From JBDKJS01 sp039806065 (lineage in GTDB: Bacteria; Bacteroidota; Bacteroidia; AKYH767-A; 2013-40CM-41-45), in the NCBI GenBank assembly GCA_039806065.1, contig JBDKJS010000154.1:1-17281 (forward strand): a DNA stretch of 17,281 nucleotides. The letters are read 5' to 3'. The position numbers and the translations under genes are program-made. The notes under the pieces are model-generated. The model was not told the DNA's origin and ran no database searches. It saw only the letters and a list, made by a program, of their open reading frames with translations. Below, piece by piece: positions 1 through 7,753 of the stretch. The first letter of the stretch is position 1. Every line of letters starts with the position of its first letter.

Positions 1-1
1 A

Positions 2-2443
2 AGCATTGTTATCAATCCGGATGGAACATATAGCTACACCCCAGACAGTGGATATGTGGGAATAGACAGTGTAGTTTATAACATCTGTGATAATGGCAAC
101 CCAGTGCTTTGTGATACTAGCCTATTGATAATAAACATTAATGAAAATAATCCGAGTGGTAATAACCCGCCCTATGCAGGTGATGATGCCAACAATACGA
201 ATGAAGACACTCCGGTTAGCGGCAATCTACTCCCCAACGATTTTGATCCCGATGGCGATAGTTTGATCGTGAATACCACTTCTATCATAGCGCCATTGAA
301 TGGCACAGTGATAATTGGTAGCGATGGAAGTTATACCTATACCCCGAATGCAGATTACTGCGGCACAGATCAATTTGTATATGAAATATGTGATAGTGGC
401 ACGCCAAGTTATTGTGTGCAGGCTACGGCCTATATCACCATTAACTGTGTGAATGATCCGCCAATAGCTAATCAAGATACAATTTCTACCAATGAAGATA
501 CGCCAATTGTGATTGTAGTATTAGACAATGATACAGATATAGATTCTCCTATAGATACCAGCAGTATTTCAATTATAGATCAACCAGGAAATGGAGTTGT
601 AGTTGTTGATACCATTACCGGTTCAATAACCTATATCCCTGACACCAATTTCTGTGGTATAGATACATTCACTTATAGTCTATGTGATACAGGAGTGCCT
701 ATACTATGCGACACTGCACTGGTAATTGTAAATGTTAATTGTATTAATGATGCTCCGCAGGCAATATTTGATTCAACCGCTATTTGTGCTGACAGTACAA
801 TAGTATTCAATGTGCTATTAAATGACACGGATGTTGATTTTGATTCATTAACGCTTCAATCAACCCCACTTACAGCAATGAATGGTGTGGTTTCAACAAC
901 TGGAGTAATAGGTGAAATTATGTATAATCCAAACGCAGGTTTTTATGGAATAGATACCATTACTTACATCATTTGTGATGATGGTAATGGCACCTTGTGC
1001 GATACTGGCTTTGCAGTTGTATATGTAAGTCCACTTAATGCCATAGCAACAGTAGTAACAAACGTTGGATGTAATGGTGATAGCACCGGAGAGATCTCCA
1101 TCACCCTTCCAGGAGGAGGATATTCTTTCCAATGGTCTAATGGAGCCACTACGTCAAGTATCGATAGTCTAAATTCTGGAACCTATAATGTATTGATAAC
1201 AGATTCTCTAGGTTGTACAGGTAGTTACAGCTATTCAATTAATCAACCTGCAGCACCATTAGCCGTAGTTGGTATAGTAACTGATGTGCTTTGCAATAAT
1301 GGCAATACTGGAGCGATTACAGCTAATCCTTCAGGAGGTACTTCTCCATACAATATTATATGGTCTATTGGCGATACAACTGCAACTATCGATTCATTAG
1401 TAATAGGTACCTATGCATTAACTGTAATAGATTTTAATGGCTGTAGTATCATCGATAGTTTCACAGTAAATCAATCAAGCGGAATTTCAGCAAATGCAAC
1501 AGTAGGGTCAGCTGCTTGTTTAAATAATTTATTCGCATCCGTTGCAGTGCAAGCTACAGGCGGTACAGGATTACTAACTTATAGTTGGAATACTGGCGAT
1601 ACAACCGCTACTATCAGCAATTTAATTGCAGGTAATTACACACTTACCATAACAGATAGTGCTTCTTGCACGCAAGTGTTTAGCTATACAGTGGTTGATA
1701 CTTCTGCTATTCAAATTACTGCTGCTAGTAACACGTTCTGTGAAGGAAGCAGCGCAGAACTTACTGCCCCAAGCATTGGTAATGCCAATTATCAATGGTA
1801 TGCGAATGGACAATTGCTATCCAATCAAACAGCAGTAACGATTACCGTCACTGACACGGCTAGTTATTATGTGGTAGTGAGCGCAGCTTGCGGCCTCGAC
1901 ACCAGTGCTTCAATAGCATTGACACAGGTGGCTAACCCAGTTATCACCATAAGTGATGGTTTAATCTTGTGCCAGGAGAAGAGTGTTCAATTATTTGCTT
2001 CTGGTGGCGAAAACTATATTTGGTCTCCCTCGCAATCACTTAACAATGCTGCTACTGAAAATCCAATTGCCTCGCCAAGTGTAACTACAACATACACAGT
2101 TACTGTAAGCAATAGTTTTGGATGTGTAGCTACTGATAGTGTTAGGATTGAGGTTTGTGATGAATTAATTATTCCAAATGGATTTTCGCCTGATGGCGAT
2201 GGCGTTAATGATGTATTCGAAATTGTAGGTATAGAACGATACCCAAATAATAATTTAAAAATATTCAATCGTTGGGGCAATTTAGTATTTGAACAAGATG
2301 GTTATAGCAATACCTGGAATGGCGTTGTAAATACGAAAGGGATTGTGGTTGGGGAGAAAGTGCCAGCAGCCACCTATTACTACATTTTGGATTTGGGAGA
2401 TGGTAGTGATAAGCGCGCATCATTTTTAGTAATCAAGTATTAA
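2..2443 (+). CDS. T9SS type B secreted repeat adhesin (cadherin-like tandem repeats, SprB repeats, CHU_C tail), 5' partial
   Basis: The reading frame is open from the left edge, so the N-terminus and signal peptide lie outside the window. At least 813 codons are visible. From about 2 to 1030 there are roughly 95-residue cadherin-like repeats of the tandem-95 type: one partial and three full copies, with an NEDTP entry motif in two of them and acidic NDxDxDxD-type loops likely to bind calcium. Three SprB-type repeats follow (about 1050-1262, 1270-1476, 1490-1690), each with a Cys near both ends and a W-S-x-G-x-T-T core or a close variant. Two Ig-like modules (about 1720-1920 and 1930-2155) come before the C-terminal domain at 2160-2440, which has IPNGFSPDGDGVNDVF and FNRWG motifs. 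That is the gliding-motility-associated (CHU_C) type B sorting domain, recognised by T9SS. The protein is inferred to be a cell-surface or secreted adhesin, with ligand unknown. The PorP/SprF gene 52 bp downstream is its likely partner. Confidence 0.9.
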   Translation, partial: SIVINPDGTYSYTPDSGYVGIDSVVYNICDNGNPVLCDTSLLIININENNPSGNNPPYAGDDANNTNEDTPVSGNLLPNDFDPDGDSLIVNTTSIIAPLNGTVIIGSDGSYTYTPNADYCGTDQFVYEICDSGTPSYCVQATAYITINCVNDPPIANQDTISTNEDTPIVIVVLDNDTDIDSPIDTSSISIIDQPGNGVVVVDTITGSITYIPDTNFCGIDTFTYSLCDTGVPILCDTALVIVNVNCINDAPQAIFDSTAICADSTIVFNVLLNDTDVDFDSLTLQSTPLTAMNGVVSTTGVIGEIMYNPNAGFYGIDTITYIICDDGNGTLCDTGFAVVYVSPLNAIATVVTNVGCNGDSTGEISITLPGGGYSFQWSNGATTSSIDSLNSGTYNVLITDSLGCTGSYSYSINQPAAPLAVVGIVTDVLCNNGNTGAITANPSGGTSPYNIIWSIGDTTATIDSLVIGTYALTVIDFNGCSIIDSFTVNQSSGISANATVGSAACLNNLFASVAVQATGGTGLLTYSWNTGDTTATISNLIAGNYTLTITDSASCTQVFSYTVVDTSAIQITAASNTFCEGSSAELTAPSIGNANYQWYANGQLLSNQTAVTITVTDTASYYVVVSAACGLDTSASIALTQVANPVITISDGLILCQEKSVQLFASGGENYIWSPSQSLNNAATENPIASPSVTTTYTVTVSNSFGCVATDSVRIEVCDELIIPNGFSPDGDGVNDVFEIVGIERYPNNNLKIFNRWGNLVFEQDGYSNTWNGVVNTKGIVVGEKVPAATYYYILDLGDGSDKRASFLVIKY

Positions 2444-2495
2444 AATTAATAATAAGGTTATTGTATTATAAAACAATTAATAGATAATTGACCAC

Positions 2496-3425
2496 ATGGT
2501 AAGAAAAATAATTAGCATAATAGTTTGCTTTATGGCCAGTGCTACTGTATCAGCGCAATATGACCCTATGTTTACTCAGTATATGTTTAATGAGTTATTC
2601 ATCAACCCGGCTTATGCAGGCTCACATGAACATGTATCAACCACCGTTTTGGTTCGCGATCAATGGGTGGGTATTGAGGGCTCACCTAAAACTCAAACCT
2701 TTAGTATCCATGCGCCCATTAAAAGTAAGCGGATAGGGCTGGGACTTTCTATGCTGCATGAGTCCATTGGCGTGAGTGATAGGGTAGCAGCATATGGCAA
2801 CTTTGCCTTTAGGATTCCTACAGAGCGCGGCACTTTTGCTTTGGGTCTGCAGGGTGGTGTTATCAATTTCACTGAAAATTTACGAGATGTCAAAACTATT
2901 AATAACAACGACCAACAGTTTGCTTACAACACGAAAAGATTATGGATGCCTAATGCAGGCTTTGGAATGTATTATAACACAGAGCGCTTTTTTGCAGGTC
3001 TTTCTATTCCAAGGTTGATAGATAATAAGGTATCTGTGGCAAGTGCTGAAGCAGTAGTAAGCAATGTAGCTGAAATAAAAAATTGGCATTATTACCTTAC
3101 TGCAGGTTATGTAATAAAACTTTCAGAGATTTTAGATCTTAAGCCCACCATTATGACTAAAGTAGTACAAGGGGCACCCTTTGAATGGGATATGAGTGCA
3201 ACTTTATTCATTAACAGAACATTTTGGATTGGAGCTGCCTATAGAACAGGAGATGCCATCAGTGGCTTAATTGGTTTAAACATCAATAAACACCTACGTT
3301 TAGGATATAGTTATGACTATACACTTACCGAATTACAAAATTTCAATAGTGGTTCACATGAATTCACATTAAATTATGAATTTTCATTTGATAAGAAAAG
3401 AATCATTACCCCACGTTATTTTTAA
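2496..3425 (+). CDS. PorP/SprF family type IX secretion system outer-membrane protein
   Basis: A 309-residue protein with a Sec signal peptide (hydrophobic core about residues 5-18, cleavage near SA-Q). It is followed at once by the family hallmark: QYDPMFTQYMFNELFINPAY, then AG. The rest is the alternating polar/aromatic pattern of an outer-membrane beta-barrel, and the length is typical of the family. In Flavobacterium, SprF is needed for secretion of the SprB adhesin, and in Porphyromonas PorP is a T9SS component, so a role as dedicated outer-membrane partner of the CHU_C-tailed protein upstream is the best inference. Only 19 bp separate it from the next gene, and all three genes probably form one operon. 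There is no convincing Shine-Dalgarno sequence. The ATG lies directly before the signal peptide, so the start is secure. It is one of many paralogues such genomes usually carry, so I give no symbol. Confidence 0.93.
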   Translation: MVRKIISIIVCFMASATVSAQYDPMFTQYMFNELFINPAYAGSHEHVSTTVLVRDQWVGIEGSPKTQTFSIHAPIKSKRIGLGLSMLHESIGVSDRVAAYGNFAFRIPTERGTFALGLQGGVINFTENLRDVKTINNNDQQFAYNTKRLWMPNAGFGMYYNTERFFAGLSIPRLIDNKVSVASAEAVVSNVAEIKNWHYYLTAGYVIKLSEILDLKPTIMTKVVQGAPFEWDMSATLFINRTFWIGAAYRTGDAISGLIGLNINKHLRLGYSYDYTLTELQNFNSGSHEFTLNYEFSFDKKRIITPRYF

Positions 3426-3444
3426 TTCAATAAAAACAAACTGT

Positions 3445-5616
3445 ATGAGCTTTAAGCTAAAATTTTATTTAGGTTGGATAGCTGTTATTCTGATTATTCC
3501 TATAGTGGGGAATGCACAACCTGGATTTAGAAAAGGAGAAAAATATTTTAATGAATTTAGTTATGCCGAGGCTATTTATTATTACAAGCGAACTGTCAAG
3601 GCTGATTCTACAAATACCCTAGCATGGGAAAGGCTGGGCGATTGTTATAGGTTAACCAACAGCATCAAAGGAGCCACAGCTGCATACAGAAAAGCTATTT
3701 CATTACCTAATACTAGAGCCCTCACATTTTTATATTTAGCCCAATCTCTATTAATAAATAATGAAACAGCAGCTGCATTGGAAGTTGCACAACAATACCG
3801 AAACTTAGCAGCCCAAGATCAGCGAGGGTTAAAATTAATAAAGGCCATAACTGATCGTAATCTTCTACTTGCCGATACCACATCGTATAAGGTTCAAAAG
3901 ATAAATATCAACTCAACACAATGTGATTTTTATGCAACGCCATTTGAAAATGGAATAGTTTATAGTAGCAATCGCCAATATGATAAGCTGGCTAGTAGAT
4001 TACACACTTGGACCGGCCGTGATTTTTATAGACTTTATTTTGCAGAAGGTAAGGAGGCAACATTTAATCAACCCAAATTATTCTTACCACAGTATAAAAT
4101 AAAATTTCATAATGGGCCCGCATGTTTTAGTGTGGATGGGAAGGAAATGTATTTTACTAGAAACAATGTAGAAGATGGTAAGGTAAGGATGAGTGATACT
4201 AAAATTATTAAACTTAAAATCTTTGTATCGCGCAAAAATGATAATTGGGAAAAAGAAATTCCTTTTGAATACAATAGTGATCAATACAGTGTTTGCCATC
4301 CTAGTATTAGTGCCGATGGGAATACGTTATATTTTAGTAGTGATATGCCTGGCACCTTAGGTGGCATGGATATTTTTTATGTAACCAAAAAAGAAGGTAA
4401 GTGGAGCCAACCCATAAACATGGGGGAATCAGTAAATACTTTAGGCAACGAAGTTTTTCCTTCAACGGATTTGGCTGGTAACCTTTATTTTTCTTCTGAT
4501 GGACAAATGGGCTTAGGTGGTCTTGATGTATTTAAAGCAATTAGCAACAATGGAAACATTACAAGTATCAGCAATGTGGGAGCTCCAATAAATTCATCAG
4601 ACGATGATTTTGCTTTTTTGCCAATAGCAGATGGAGGCAAGGGTTACTTCACTTCAAATAGAATTGCAGAAGGCGAAAATGACGACATTTATTTTTTTAC
4701 AAAGGAATGCAATAGCCTTTACATAGTTGTTAAAGATGCGCAAAACATGCAGCTATTACCTGGAACGAAAGTGAGCATAAGTGAAAATGGAATTAAAAAC
4801 GATGAGAGGGTAGTGGATAGTTCAGGTGGCTTTACGCTTTGTACAAAGGCTGGAGTTAATTATGAATTTACTGCTGAGAAGGAAAATTATTTGAGTTCTA
4901 CAATTGGAGTGCCAGCCTCAGAAACCAGCAATCAGAAAACTGTTTCCTTATTATTGAAAACAAAACCGGCAATATTTTTTGATCTAAGGGGTTATGTTTA
5001 CAGTGAGGAAGATAAAAAAGCCATGGAGGGTGTGAGCATTACACTTTTAAATACAACCAATAACACCAAACAGGAACTTATTACCAAAGCAGATGGGAGA
5101 TATGCTTTTGAGAGTTTGGATAAAGAGAGTAATTATAAAATATTGGCAGCTGCTAAAGATTGCGGTACTAATTCCGGACAAATTGCTACAGTTGGACTTA
5201 CCACGAGTCAGAGTTTTGTCTTAGATTTTGGATTGTTTTGTAAAGGAGATGTTATTAAAATTGAAAATATTTATTATGACTTAAATAAGTTTAATATCAG
5301 ACCAGATGCTGCAAAGGAATTAGATAAGTTATTAGTTATTCTTAATAAATATCCAACAATGGTCATTGAAATGGGAAGTCATACTGATTGCAGGGCATCA
5401 AAATCTTATAATGAAAATTTAAGTGCCAACAGGGCAAAAAGTGCAATGGAGTATTTAGTAAAAAAAGGGATTGCGGCTAGCCGACTTACTTCCAAAGGGT
5501 ATGGAGAATCGCAACTGCTTAATGAATGTGCCTGCGAAGGAACTGTAAAATCCACTTGTTCAGAGGAAGCGCATCAGCTTAACAGAAGAACAGAGTTTAA
5601 GATTATCTCATTTTAA
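3445..5616 (+). CDS. PorE-like OmpA family protein (TPR, PD40 propeller, CRD, OmpA_C)
   Basis: I chose the ATG at 3445 (723 residues) over an in-frame ATG at 3376, because 3445 directly opens a signal peptide ending near GNAQ and lies 19 bp after the porP stop. The domains in order are TPR-like helices (about 25-150), PD40/WD40-type beta-propeller strands (about 165-415, with repeated LYFSSD-like blades), an Ig/CRD-like module (about 420-495), a second carboxypeptidase-regulatory-like domain (about 511-590) and OmpA_C (about 600-723). Asp648 in SHTD and Arg663 in SANRAKS have the 15-residue spacing of the peptidoglycan-binding pair in OmpA domains. The architecture matches PorE of the T9SS, which ties PorP-type proteins to the cell wall. 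Unlike P. gingivalis PorE, it has no lipobox cysteine, so it is predicted to be a soluble periplasmic protein rather than a lipoprotein. Cysteines cluster near the C-terminus (NECACEG, STCSEE). It converges on the phospholipase-D-like gene with 3 bp between stops. Confidence 0.9.
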   Translation: MSFKLKFYLGWIAVILIIPIVGNAQPGFRKGEKYFNEFSYAEAIYYYKRTVKADSTNTLAWERLGDCYRLTNSIKGATAAYRKAISLPNTRALTFLYLAQSLLINNETAAALEVAQQYRNLAAQDQRGLKLIKAITDRNLLLADTTSYKVQKININSTQCDFYATPFENGIVYSSNRQYDKLASRLHTWTGRDFYRLYFAEGKEATFNQPKLFLPQYKIKFHNGPACFSVDGKEMYFTRNNVEDGKVRMSDTKIIKLKIFVSRKNDNWEKEIPFEYNSDQYSVCHPSISADGNTLYFSSDMPGTLGGMDIFYVTKKEGKWSQPINMGESVNTLGNEVFPSTDLAGNLYFSSDGQMGLGGLDVFKAISNNGNITSISNVGAPINSSDDDFAFLPIADGGKGYFTSNRIAEGENDDIYFFTKECNSLYIVVKDAQNMQLLPGTKVSISENGIKNDERVVDSSGGFTLCTKAGVNYEFTAEKENYLSSTIGVPASETSNQKTVSLLLKTKPAIFFDLRGYVYSEEDKKAMEGVSITLLNTTNNTKQELITKADGRYAFESLDKESNYKILAAAKDCGTNSGQIATVGLTTSQSFVLDFGLFCKGDVIKIENIYYDLNKFNIRPDAAKELDKLLVILNKYPTMVIEMGSHTDCRASKSYNENLSANRAKSAMEYLVKKGIAASRLTSKGYGESQLLNECACEGTVKSTCSEEAHQLNRRTEFKIISF

Positions 5617-5619
5617 AAA

Positions 5620-6771
5620 TTATTGGTATTCGTCCTCACTTTTTGCTGCAACCAATCCTGAAAGTTGAAATAAAACTTTCACTATCCTGTAGGCAAAGGC
5701 ATTCCTAATTTTTTGCCAAATTTTAATTTTGCTATTAAGCAAATGAAGCTTTATTGGTCTACTACTGCTATTAATTTGTTGAAGTAGTTCAAGCTGTATG
5801 GCTTTGCTAAAGCTACTGTCTAACACATTTACGTTTAACTCTATATTACTGTAAGTACTTAAATTATTCAAATCAAAAGATCCTATGCTGCATAGGTTCC
5901 CATCACCAACTATTACTTTGGCATGTACATTTGCAGGTTCATATTCATAAAGGGCTATGCCGTTTTTTAGAAAATAATTGTATAAATATTGCCGCGCATA
6001 GTAAACCAATCCAACATCAGATTTTGAGGAAACAAGAATTTTTACTGAGCAACCGCTACGAGCTGCCTGTGTCAATGCCTTTCTCATGCTAAGGCCTGGA
6101 AGAAAATAGCCTCCAGCTATAATAATTTCCGTTACAGACTGCTTTATAATTTTAGCGTAAGATTTACCAATTTGATTTTTATTTCTCAGTCGGTCATTTT
6201 CGGCAATTTGAAGTTTTTGGTTACCATGATAAGTCTTTACCGGTGCAAAGTAAAATTCTGGCCACCGTTGACTAGCAATTTTGATTAATTGTTTTATGGA
6301 ATCACCACTTATACCAACCGCATAATCGAGCCATGGATTTAATTCATTGGCATAATTGTCAGAAATATTTATTCCTCCTACTAATGCAAACTGGTGATCA
6401 ACAATAAATAATTTTCGATGAAGCCTTCTTCCCAAATGCAACCCCCTAGCACCAATCAATCGTCCGAACCATTTAAAATGAATACCACTCTCTTTCATTT
6501 TTTCTATAACTGACAACGGTAGATTAGCGCTACCGAAAGCATCTAAGCAAACGTACACCTTCACCCCAATCGTAGCTGCGTTGCATAGTAGATTAATAAT
6601 TTCTGATCCTATAACATCATTTGTCAAAATATAAGTTTGAAGGTGAATGGATGACTGAGCATTCTTGATACGTTTTTTTAATTCATTGAAAAAAGGAGAC
6701 CCACTTCTATAAAGCACCACTTCATTTTGATGGTAAACTTGAAGATTTTTTTTCTTAACATTAAAATTCAT
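5620..6771 (-). CDS. Phospholipase D-like / cardiolipin synthase family protein (ClsB-like)
   Basis: A 383-residue protein with two complete HxK(x)4D catalytic motifs: H118-K120-D125 (followed by VGGINI) and H283-K285-D290 (followed by CSIGSFDLNN). This is the duplicated active site of phospholipase-D superfamily enzymes. The spacing and surrounding residues fit bacterial cardiolipin synthases, which join phosphatidyl groups to glycerol or phosphatidylglycerol at the inner membrane. There are no N-terminal transmembrane helices, so it resembles the shorter ClsB-type enzymes rather than ClsA. A basic, aromatic-rich C-terminal tail (about 345-375) may bind the membrane peripherally. The start opens directly into MNFNVKKK with no better upstream choice, and no Shine-Dalgarno is seen. 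Both motifs are intact, so it should be active. Another PLD-family activity (transphosphatidylation or nuclease) cannot be excluded from sequence alone. It appears monocistronic. Confidence 0.86.
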   Translation of the reverse strand: MNFNVKKKNLQVYHQNEVVLYRSGSPFFNELKKRIKNAQSSIHLQTYILTNDVIGSEIINLLCNAATIGVKVYVCLDAFGSANLPLSVIEKMKESGIHFKWFGRLIGARGLHLGRRLHRKLFIVDHQFALVGGINISDNYANELNPWLDYAVGISGDSIKQLIKIASQRWPEFYFAPVKTYHGNQKLQIAENDRLRNKNQIGKSYAKIIKQSVTEIIIAGGYFLPGLSMRKALTQAARSGCSVKILVSSKSDVGLVYYARQYLYNYFLKNGIALYEYEPANVHAKVIVGDGNLCSIGSFDLNNLSTYSNIELNVNVLDSSFSKAIQLELLQQINSSSRPIKLHLLNSKIKIWQKIRNAFAYRIVKVLFQLSGLVAAKSEDEYQ

Positions 6772-7151
6772 AACCGCTTGGTTTTGTCATATCTGTAAGC
6801 CTATTCTTTTGTAGGGTATGCATTTAAATTTTTTTTGGAAAAGGTAAGAAGGAAATGAACCATCAAGTAAATGTGAGAATTTTTTTATGAAAATGGCTCA
6901 TGCAAATTTTTCATTTTCAATTTTAATATTTTAGTTTTAAATTAATTCTTGGTGCATTTAGCCATTCAATGGGCCAATGTTAAATGGCGAATTGGTGATG
7001 AATTATTTTGCAAATAAGTATTTTTTGTTGAAATGTCTTATTATCGAAAGGCCATGTTCGGTTTAACAGGGAAAATAGTGCTATTCAACTTTAGAAAGCG
7101 TTTTGCTTGATTAATGAAGGGGAGTTTAATTCCGTAGCGTTATCACCATTA
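6772..7151. other. Intergenic region, AT-rich, no recognised gene
   Basis: This 380-bp gap lies between two minus-strand genes and should hold the promoter of the phospholipase-D-like gene, but I find no clear TAnnTTTG/TTTG pair on the minus strand. A weak inverted repeat is present: GCCATT at 6961-6966 and AATGGC at 6983-6988, with a 16-nt loop. A 25-codon plus-strand ATG frame at 7033-7110 exists but has no supporting evidence. No tRNA, riboswitch or terminator was recognised. Confidence 0.5.
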
Positions 7152-7550
7152 CTAACGGAGCTTGACTTTATATTTCGCTTCCATTTTTTTTAATTGTTCA
7201 TCATTAATATCGTGTTTGTTTTTTTCGCCATGGTAATTTTCTATGGTAAGTACATAGATAGTATAGTTATATTCTTTAGCAAGTTGAAGGTAGGGTTCCA
7301 TTTCCCAGCTAATCGAAAATACATTGTCAACCAATATTTTTTCGATTCCATTTTTCATTGCCTGTCTAACATTTTCTTCACATTGTTGATAGGCCTTGTA
7401 ATTTTCTTTATGATTAAAATGGTAAACGCCATAGCTATCAGTGAAATAATCATCTATTGAATAAACTGGAAATTCACCTTTAATCAAGTTGGCAAATGAG
7501 CTTTTTCCTGCGCCAGGCAATCCTCTGATGATGATAATTGAATTTTTCAT
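7152..7550 (-). CDS. N4BP2-like P-loop kinase/ATPase (AAA_33 family)
   Basis: A 132-residue single-domain P-loop protein. Walker A is GLPGAGKS (residues 10-17) after a hydrophobic beta-strand. A D-D-Y-F motif follows at 33-36, then a GVYHF block, an ILVDN strand (72-76), a WEMEPY segment (82-87) and an NKHDIN segment (111-116) near the C-terminus. This order of motifs (short P-loop, SxDDYF, VDN, WEM.PY, NKHG-like) is that of the kinase domain of the NEDD4-binding-protein-2/N4BP2L family, related to polynucleotide kinases and zeta toxins. It is predicted to be a cytosolic small-substrate or nucleic-acid-end kinase. The substrate is unknown. It is a standalone gene in AT-rich flanks, with 380 bp downstream and a 203-bp divergent gap to the LytM gene. 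No antitoxin-like neighbour is present, which argues against a zeta-type toxin. Confidence 0.82.
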   Translation of the reverse strand: MKNSIIIIRGLPGAGKSSFANLIKGEFPVYSIDDYFTDSYGVYHFNHKENYKAYQQCEENVRQAMKNGIEKILVDNVFSISWEMEPYLQLAKEYNYTIYVLTIENYHGEKNKHDINDEQLKKMEAKYKVKLR

Positions 7551-7753
7551 TTCAAATAATTTTTTTAAAGAAATTGTTATAAAACCGCTTTGATACTGCG
7601 AATTAAAGTTAGCAATAGAAATGGTGGCTATCGTGGTTTTTATAAAAATTTAGCCAACTAATGGTTCAGGCTAATTTATTAAGGTGAGCAATTGAAGATC
7701 TAGTATTTTTCAATTGTCGTACAACTTTTTGTTTTCCGTGTCGTAATTAAATC

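Noticed and set aside
1051..1690. The SprB-type repeats as recent DNA-level tandem duplications
   Set aside because: The three units share protein motifs but their DNA has diverged widely, so they are old domain repeats rather than a fresh expansion.
3376..3444. An upstream in-frame ATG that would extend the OmpA-family gene by 23 codons
   Set aside because: It overlaps the porP coding end and places a non-signal sequence before a clear signal peptide. ATG 3445 gives the expected N-terminus.
5617..5619. A terminator between the convergent OmpA-family and phospholipase-D-like genes
   Set aside because: Only 3 bp separate the stop codons and no GC-rich hairpin with a T-tract is seen across the junction.
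7152..7550. Zeta-type toxin of a toxin-antitoxin pair
   Set aside because: The motif order fits N4BP2-like kinases better, and there is no small antitoxin gene next to it.
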